A stretch of DNA of 7,018 nucleotides from Gemmatimonadota bacterium. Its GTDB lineage: Bacteria; Gemmatimonadota; Gemmatimonadetes; Longimicrobiales; Longimicrobiaceae. The notes under the pieces were generated by a model. That model was not told the DNA's origin. It saw nothing but the letters and a program-made list of their open reading frames with translations, and made no database searches. The stretch is taken from positions 1-7,018 of the forward strand of contig JAFAYN010000533.1 in NCBI GenBank assembly GCA_019240375.1, given 5' to 3'. Position 1 is the first letter of the stretch, and each line of letters begins with the position of its first letter. Shown one piece after another: positions 1 to 7,018 of this stretch. A program made the position numbers and the translations under genes.

Positions 1-2064
1 CGGCGCGCGGCCGAGCAGGCCGCCCGCCTCCTCGCCGCCGAGCAGGCCCGGCGCGAAGCCGCCGAGACGGCGCAGGAGCGGATCGCGGGGATCCTGGAAA
101 GCATCACCGACGGCTTCTTCGCGCTGGACGCGCGGATGAGCTTCGCCTACGTGAACCGGAGCGCCGAGGCCACCCTCCAGCGCGGGCGCGAGGAGCTGCT
201 GGGGCGCAGCGTGTGGGAAGCCTTCCGCGCCGACGAGCACCCCCTGCTGTACCGCGAGCTGCGGCGCGCGCGCGATGGGCACGAGGTGGGGGAGCTGGAG
301 GTGTTCTACGCTCCGCAGGCGGCGTGGCTGGAGTTCCGGGTCTACCCCTCGTCCGAGGAGGGGCTGGCGGTGTACTTCCGCGACGTCACCGAGCAGCAGG
401 TCGCGCGCACGGAGCGCGAGCGGCTGGTGGACGAGGTGTCCACCGAGCGCGCCTTCCTGGAAGCGGTGGTGCGTCAGATGCCCGCCGGGGTGTCCATCTC
501 GCAGGCGCCTAACGGGAAGCTCCTCCTCCACAACCGGGAGGCGGAGCGGATCCTTGGGCACTCGCTCCTCCCCGCCGACGACTACACCCGCTACGCGCAG
601 TTCGGCGCCCTGCACGACGACGGCACCCCGTACCGCGTGGAGGAGTACCCCACGGTGCGCGCCCTCCTCGCCGGCGAGACGGTGCACCAGGAGGAGATGC
701 ACTACCGCCGCGGCGACGGAACGACCACCACCCTGTCGGTGGACGCGGCCCCGGTGCGCGGGAGCGACGGGGCCATCGTGGCGGCGGTGAGCGCCTTCCA
801 CGACGTGTCGGAGCGGAAGCGCCGCGAGCGCACGGAGCGCTTCCTGGGGCAGGTGGGCGAGATCCTGTCCGACTCGCTGGACTACGCCCGCACCATGCAG
901 CGCATCGCGGAGCTGTGCGCGGGCACCCTCGCCGACTACTGCGTGGTGCACGTGGAGGAGGGGGGGAAGATCCGCGCGCTCGGCGCGGCCCACACCGACC
1001 CGGTGCGGGTGGAGATCGTGCGCGGGCTGTTCCGCCGCTTCGGGGTGAACCCCGAGGGGCCGCACCCGGTGGTGCGCACCCTGCGCACCGGCGAGCCGCA
1101 GCTACTTCCCGCGATCCCCGACGCGCTGCTCCGCGCCATCGCCGAAGGGGACGCCGAGCACCTGGAGATGCTGCGCGACCTGGGGCTGGCCTCGGCCATG
1201 GTGGTGCCGCTGCACGCGCGGGGGCGCACGCTGGGGACCCTGGCCTTCGCGCGCACCGGTGGCCCCGCCTACGGCCCGGAAGACCTGGAGGTGGCGACGG
1301 AGCTGGCCCGCCGCGCGGCGCTGGCGGTGGACAACGCCCGGCTGTACGAGGAGGCACGCCAGGCGGCCCGCGCCCGCGACGACGTCCTGGCGGTGGTCTC
1401 GCACGACCTGCGCAACCCGCTCAACGCCATCCTCCTGGGCTCCACCATCCTGGAGGATTTCTCGGGCACGGAGGAGTGGACCGAGCGCGATCGCAAGCAG
1501 GTGCAGGTGATCCGCAGCTCGGCCGAGCAGATGACGCACCTGATCCAGGACCTGGTGGAGGTGATCTCGCTGGAGTCGGGCGCCCCGGTCCTGAACCGCG
1601 AGGCGATCCCGGTGGAGCCGCTGGTGGCGGGGGTGATGGACATGTTCCAGCCGCTCGCCGCGCGCAAGGGGGTGCGGCTGGAGGCACGGCTCGCGGAAGG
1701 GCTCCCGCCGCTGCACGCCGACCGGGGGCGGGTGCTGCAGGTGTTCTCCAACCTGCTGGGAAACGCGATCCGCTTCACCCCGGAAGGGGGCCAGGTGACG
1801 CTAGACGGGTCGTGGACGGAGGGCGTGGTGCGCTTCTCGGTGTCGGACACCGGAATCGGGATCGCCCCGGAGCACATCCCCCACCTGTTCGACCGCTTCT
1901 GGCAGGCCAGGCGCGGCGACCGGCAGGGGCTTGGGCTGGGGCTCGCCATCGCCCGCAAGATCGTGGAGGCGCACGGCGGGCGCATCGGCGTGGAGAGCCG
2001 CCCCGGCGAGGGGAGCACCTTCACCTTCACCCTCCCCGGGCCCACCGGCCCGACCCGCGGCTGA
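1..2064 (+). CDS. Multi-sensor histidine kinase (PAS-PAS-GAF-HisKA-HATPase_c), 5' end outside the window
   Basis: This is the sensor half of a two-component system. It should autophosphorylate on histidine and pass the phosphate to an unseen response regulator. The frame is open from base 1, and the window holds 687 codons. The first ATG (136) lies inside the first PAS domain, so it is not the start. Numbering codons from base 1: an Ala/Glu/Arg-rich helix, probably coiled coil (1-27); PAS 1 (about 28-135, starting ILESITDGFFALD); PAS 2 (about 150-275, ending FHDVSERK); GAF (about 280-450); HisKA with the H-box SHDLRNP, phospho-acceptor His468 (bases 1402-1404); and HATPase_c (about 560-680) with N-box NLLGNA, G1 DTGIGI, F-box LFDRF and G2 GLGLGL. 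All catalytic motifs are intact. No transmembrane segment is visible in this part, so it looks cytosolic, although the missing N-terminus could change that. No cognate regulator or receiver domain is present, and the signal is unknown. The family call is secure. Confidence 0.95.
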   Translation, partial: RRAAEQAARLLAAEQARREAAETAQERIAGILESITDGFFALDARMSFAYVNRSAEATLQRGREELLGRSVWEAFRADEHPLLYRELRRARDGHEVGELEVFYAPQAAWLEFRVYPSSEEGLAVYFRDVTEQQVARTERERLVDEVSTERAFLEAVVRQMPAGVSISQAPNGKLLLHNREAERILGHSLLPADDYTRYAQFGALHDDGTPYRVEEYPTVRALLAGETVHQEEMHYRRGDGTTTTLSVDAAPVRGSDGAIVAAVSAFHDVSERKRRERTERFLGQVGEILSDSLDYARTMQRIAELCAGTLADYCVVHVEEGGKIRALGAAHTDPVRVEIVRGLFRRFGVNPEGPHPVVRTLRTGEPQLLPAIPDALLRAIAEGDAEHLEMLRDLGLASAMVVPLHARGRTLGTLAFARTGGPAYGPEDLEVATELARRAALAVDNARLYEEARQAARARDDVLAVVSHDLRNPLNAILLGSTILEDFSGTEEWTERDRKQVQVIRSSAEQMTHLIQDLVEVISLESGAPVLNREAIPVEPLVAGVMDMFQPLAARKGVRLEARLAEGLPPLHADRGRVLQVFSNLLGNAIRFTPEGGQVTLDGSWTEGVVRFSVSDTGIGIAPEHIPHLFDRFWQARRGDRQGLGLGLAIARKIVEAHGGRIGVESRPGEGSTFTFTLPGPTGPTRG

Positions 2065-2088
2065 CCAGGCCCCGGACCCTGAAAACCG

Positions 2089-2124
2089 AAGCGCCGCCCC
2101 GGCATCGTTGCCGGGGCGGCGCTT
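2089..2124. terminator. Intrinsic terminator, probably bidirectional, between convergent genes
   Basis: The arms at 2089-2104 and 2109-2124 are perfect reverse complements (16 bp, mostly G-C) around the 4-base loop TCGT. On the + strand the stem runs into TTTCTCT. On the - strand it is followed by CGGTTTTC. It sits 24 bases past the kinase stop and 31 bases past the stop of the small minus-strand gene, so it can end transcripts from both sides. The + strand U-tract is short and interrupted, but the stem is very stable. Confidence 0.88.
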
Positions 2125-2155
2125 TCTCTGGCTCACGCGAAACTCTGACCGGGTC

Positions 2156-2425
2156 TCAGGCAGCCTGGGCGGGGTGGACCAGCACGTTGGAGGCGGCGGC
2201 GTAGAACGGCTTGGCCTTGGGGTCGTCCACCAGCTTCAGCTCCAGCAGGCGGCTCCCGTCGCCCGTGCGTCCGAGCACCTTGACCACTTCCGCGACGCCC
2301 TCGACGCAGAAGACCTGTTCCCCGGCGTCGGGGATGCGCTCGGCGCCCGTGGGCCAGTCGGGGTGCTCGTTTCGCTTGACCTGCAGATCGCTGAGGTTTA
2401 CCCGGTTCAGGTTGTTCGCGTTCAT
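2156..2425 (-). CDS. Small hypothetical protein, 89 aa
   Basis: I do not recognise this protein. It is very likely a real gene. About nine in ten third codon positions are G or C, as in the neighbouring genes. A Shine-Dalgarno sequence, AGGGGAGG (2437-2444, minus strand), lies 11 bases before the ATG, and a strong terminator follows the stop. The N-terminus is Asn-rich and polar (MNANNLNRVNLSDLQV). The rest alternates short hydrophobic stretches with turns (EQVFCVEGVAEVVKVLG, then SRLLELKLVDD, then SNVLVHP). This pattern would suit a small beta-rich fold, but that is inference. There is one Cys, no signal peptide and no membrane segment, so it is probably cytosolic. It lies downstream of the treX-treZ fusion on the same strand, 227 bases away, so it could be read through from that gene or have its own promoter. 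No function can be assigned. Confidence 0.8.
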   Translation of the reverse strand: MNANNLNRVNLSDLQVKRNEHPDWPTGAERIPDAGEQVFCVEGVAEVVKVLGRTGDGSRLLELKLVDDPKAKPFYAAASNVLVHPAQAA

Positions 2426-2436
2426 ATCCGGTCGAT

Positions 2437-2444
2437 CCTCCCCT
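2437..2444 (-). promoter_or_regulatory. Ribosome-binding site of the 89-aa gene
   Basis: The minus-strand sequence AGGGGAGG is a strong match to the anti-Shine-Dalgarno complement. It ends 11 bases before the ATG at 2425, slightly further than usual. It supports the chosen start, and no other start codon nearby has a comparable site. Confidence 0.7.
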
Positions 2445-2508
2445 GTGCGTAATGGTCGCGGTGCTGCTCGGGCCGGGCCGGGGTCCGGCTACGAGAGAGG
2501 TCGTACGG

Positions 2509-2586
2509 CGGGCCACCGGCCCGGGGGAGGGGCGGAGCGGGCGCGCTCCGCTGCCTCCAGCCGGGCGGAGCGTGCTGCACTCCGCC
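2509..2586. repeat. Cluster of three short GC-rich hairpins
   Basis: Three inverted repeats lie in a row. CGGGCC/GGCCCG (2509-2514 and 2518-2523) has a 3-base loop. CGGAGCG/CGCTCCG (2533-2539 and 2544-2550) has a 4-base loop. GGCGGAG/CTCCGCC (2564-2570 and 2580-2586) has a 9-base loop. None is followed by a T-tract on either strand, so they are not classical intrinsic terminators. They could structure the leader of the 89-aa gene or slow transcription after the treX-treZ gene. Short hairpins also arise easily by chance at this GC content. Confidence 0.4.
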
Positions 2587-2615
2587 GTTATGCGATCCCT
2601 TACCCCGTGAAACAA
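2587..2615 (-). promoter_or_regulatory. Weak candidate promoter for the 89-aa gene
   Basis: On the minus strand, TTGTTT (2610-2615) and CATAAC (2587-2592) are 17 bases apart, the spacing of a housekeeping sigma promoter. They match 3 of 6 and 4 of 6 consensus bases. The support is that this is the least GC-rich stretch of the 2426-2652 gap and it faces the small gene. If real, the leader would be about 150 bases and would hold the hairpin cluster. The consensus used is that of E. coli, which may not apply here. Confidence 0.22.
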
Positions 2616-2652
2616 GTACAGTTCCACGAGGGACGAAAAGTGCGAACGGGCG

Positions 2653-6729
<4,077 letters not shown>

Positions 6730-6897
6730 CGAGCTCAGGTCCGGGGCGTGGAAGGCGGCCGTGCCGGCCGCGCGTGGGTGTCAGTGGGGCGCCCGGGGGA
6801 GGTCTGTCCCCGGGGCTCGGGTGCGCGCGCTTCTTGCTATGCCGGGTCGCCCGCGCCGAGGGCGCGCTTCCCGTTCACGTCATTCCCGCAGAGCATC
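6730..6897. promoter_or_regulatory. Divergent intergenic region between treX-treZ and treY
   Basis: These 168 bases separate the two outward-facing trehalose genes, so promoters for both probably lie here. I find no convincing -35/-10 pair in either direction. Inverted repeats are GCGGCC/GGCCGC (6755-6760 and 6766-6771), an imperfect 10-bp arm pair with one mismatch (6791-6800 and 6807-6816), and CGCGCC/GGCGCG (6852-6857 and 6861-6866). The second is the best candidate for an operator or a hairpin, but no known regulator motif is recognised. The region is long enough for a shared control site. Confidence 0.5.
6791..6816. repeat. Imperfect inverted repeat in the divergent tre region
   Basis: The arms GCCCGGGGGA and TCCCCGGGGC pair over 10 positions with one central mismatch and a 6-base loop (6801-6806). 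No T-tract follows on either strand, so it does not look like a terminator. Its position between two divergent genes of one pathway would suit an operator. High GC makes chance origin possible. Confidence 0.35.
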
Positions 6898-7018
6898 GTG
6901 TCGGATCATACAGCCAGGGGTTCCCACCCGTCGGGGCGCGACGGCCGCGTCCCCGTGTCCACCTACCGTCTGCAGCTGAACCACGAGTTCACCTTCCGCG
7001 ACGCCGCGGAGATCGTCC
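6898..7018 (+). CDS. treY: Maltooligosyltrehalose synthase, N-terminus only (runs off the window)
   Basis: TreY is a GH13 enzyme that converts the reducing-end maltose unit of a linear maltodextrin into a trehalose unit, making the substrate of TreZ. Only about 40 codons are visible. They include STYRLQLNHEFTFRDAAEIV (from base 6958), the hallmark start of TreY (TYRLQL followed by FTF-DAA). Catalytic residues lie beyond the window. The start is uncertain. GTG at 6898 gives MSDHTARGSHPSGRDG ahead of the conserved block. GTG at 6955 would begin almost at the block itself. Neither has a clear Shine-Dalgarno sequence, and no in-frame ATG is near. The divergent treX-treZ fusion supplies the other two pathway activities, which strongly supports the identification. 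Confidence 0.88.
   Translation, partial: MSDHTARGSHPSGRDGRVPVSTYRLQLNHEFTFRDAAEIV

Noticed and set aside
509..2105. Several long open frames antisense to the histidine kinase (up to 282 codons)
   Set aside because: They are Pro/Arg/Ser-rich, lack domains and ribosome-binding sites, and mirror the high GC3 of the kinase gene.
6905..6910. A TATGAT -10-like hexamer on the minus strand, within the treY start
   Set aside because: No -35-like hexamer lies 16-18 bases upstream, and it would sit inside treY if that gene starts at 6898.

Overview
The window is bacterial and very rich in G+C. Third codon positions in the genes are almost all G or C. The gene style fits a high-GC soil-type bacterium. 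Gemmatimonadota (Longimicrobium-like) is my best guess, with Myxococcota or Actinomycetota as alternatives. This guess rests on composition and gene style only.

Layout from left to right: (1) The 3' part of a cytosolic multi-sensor histidine kinase (PAS-PAS-GAF-HisKA-HATPase_c, + strand, 1-2064). It is open at the window's left edge, so its true start lies upstream. (2) A 16-bp perfect hairpin terminator (2089-2124), placed to stop transcription from both sides. (3) A small minus-strand gene (2156-2425) for an 89-residue protein I do not recognise. It has a good ribosome-binding site and strongly coding codon use. (4) A 227-bp gap (2426-2652) with several GC-rich hairpins and a weak candidate promoter. 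(5) One very long minus-strand gene (2653-6729, 1358 aa) that joins two complete GH13 enzymes: an N-terminal TreX/GlgX-type debranching enzyme and a C-terminal TreZ (maltooligosyltrehalose trehalohydrolase). (6) A 168-bp divergent intergenic region (6730-6897). (7) The first codons of treY (maltooligosyltrehalose synthase), + strand, running off the right edge.

Genes 5 and 7 together make up the TreX-TreY-TreZ route from glycogen or starch-type glucan to trehalose. TreX debranches the glucan, TreY turns the reducing end of the linear chain into a trehalose unit, and TreZ cuts off free trehalose. The sensor kinase and the small protein show no functional link to this pathway in the sequence.

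The most notable point is the TreX-TreZ joint. The two enzymes are fused in one frame with almost no linker. The DNA at the seam still carries a textbook Shine-Dalgarno sequence and an ATG for a stand-alone TreZ, and a TGA overlaps that ATG in the +1 frame. This looks like a recent fusion of two formerly overlapping genes, or a one-base sequence error that mimics one. If the fusion is real, separate TreZ may still be made by internal initiation. I see no CRISPR array, tRNA, rRNA, insertion sequence or prophage gene, and no convincing undescribed system.
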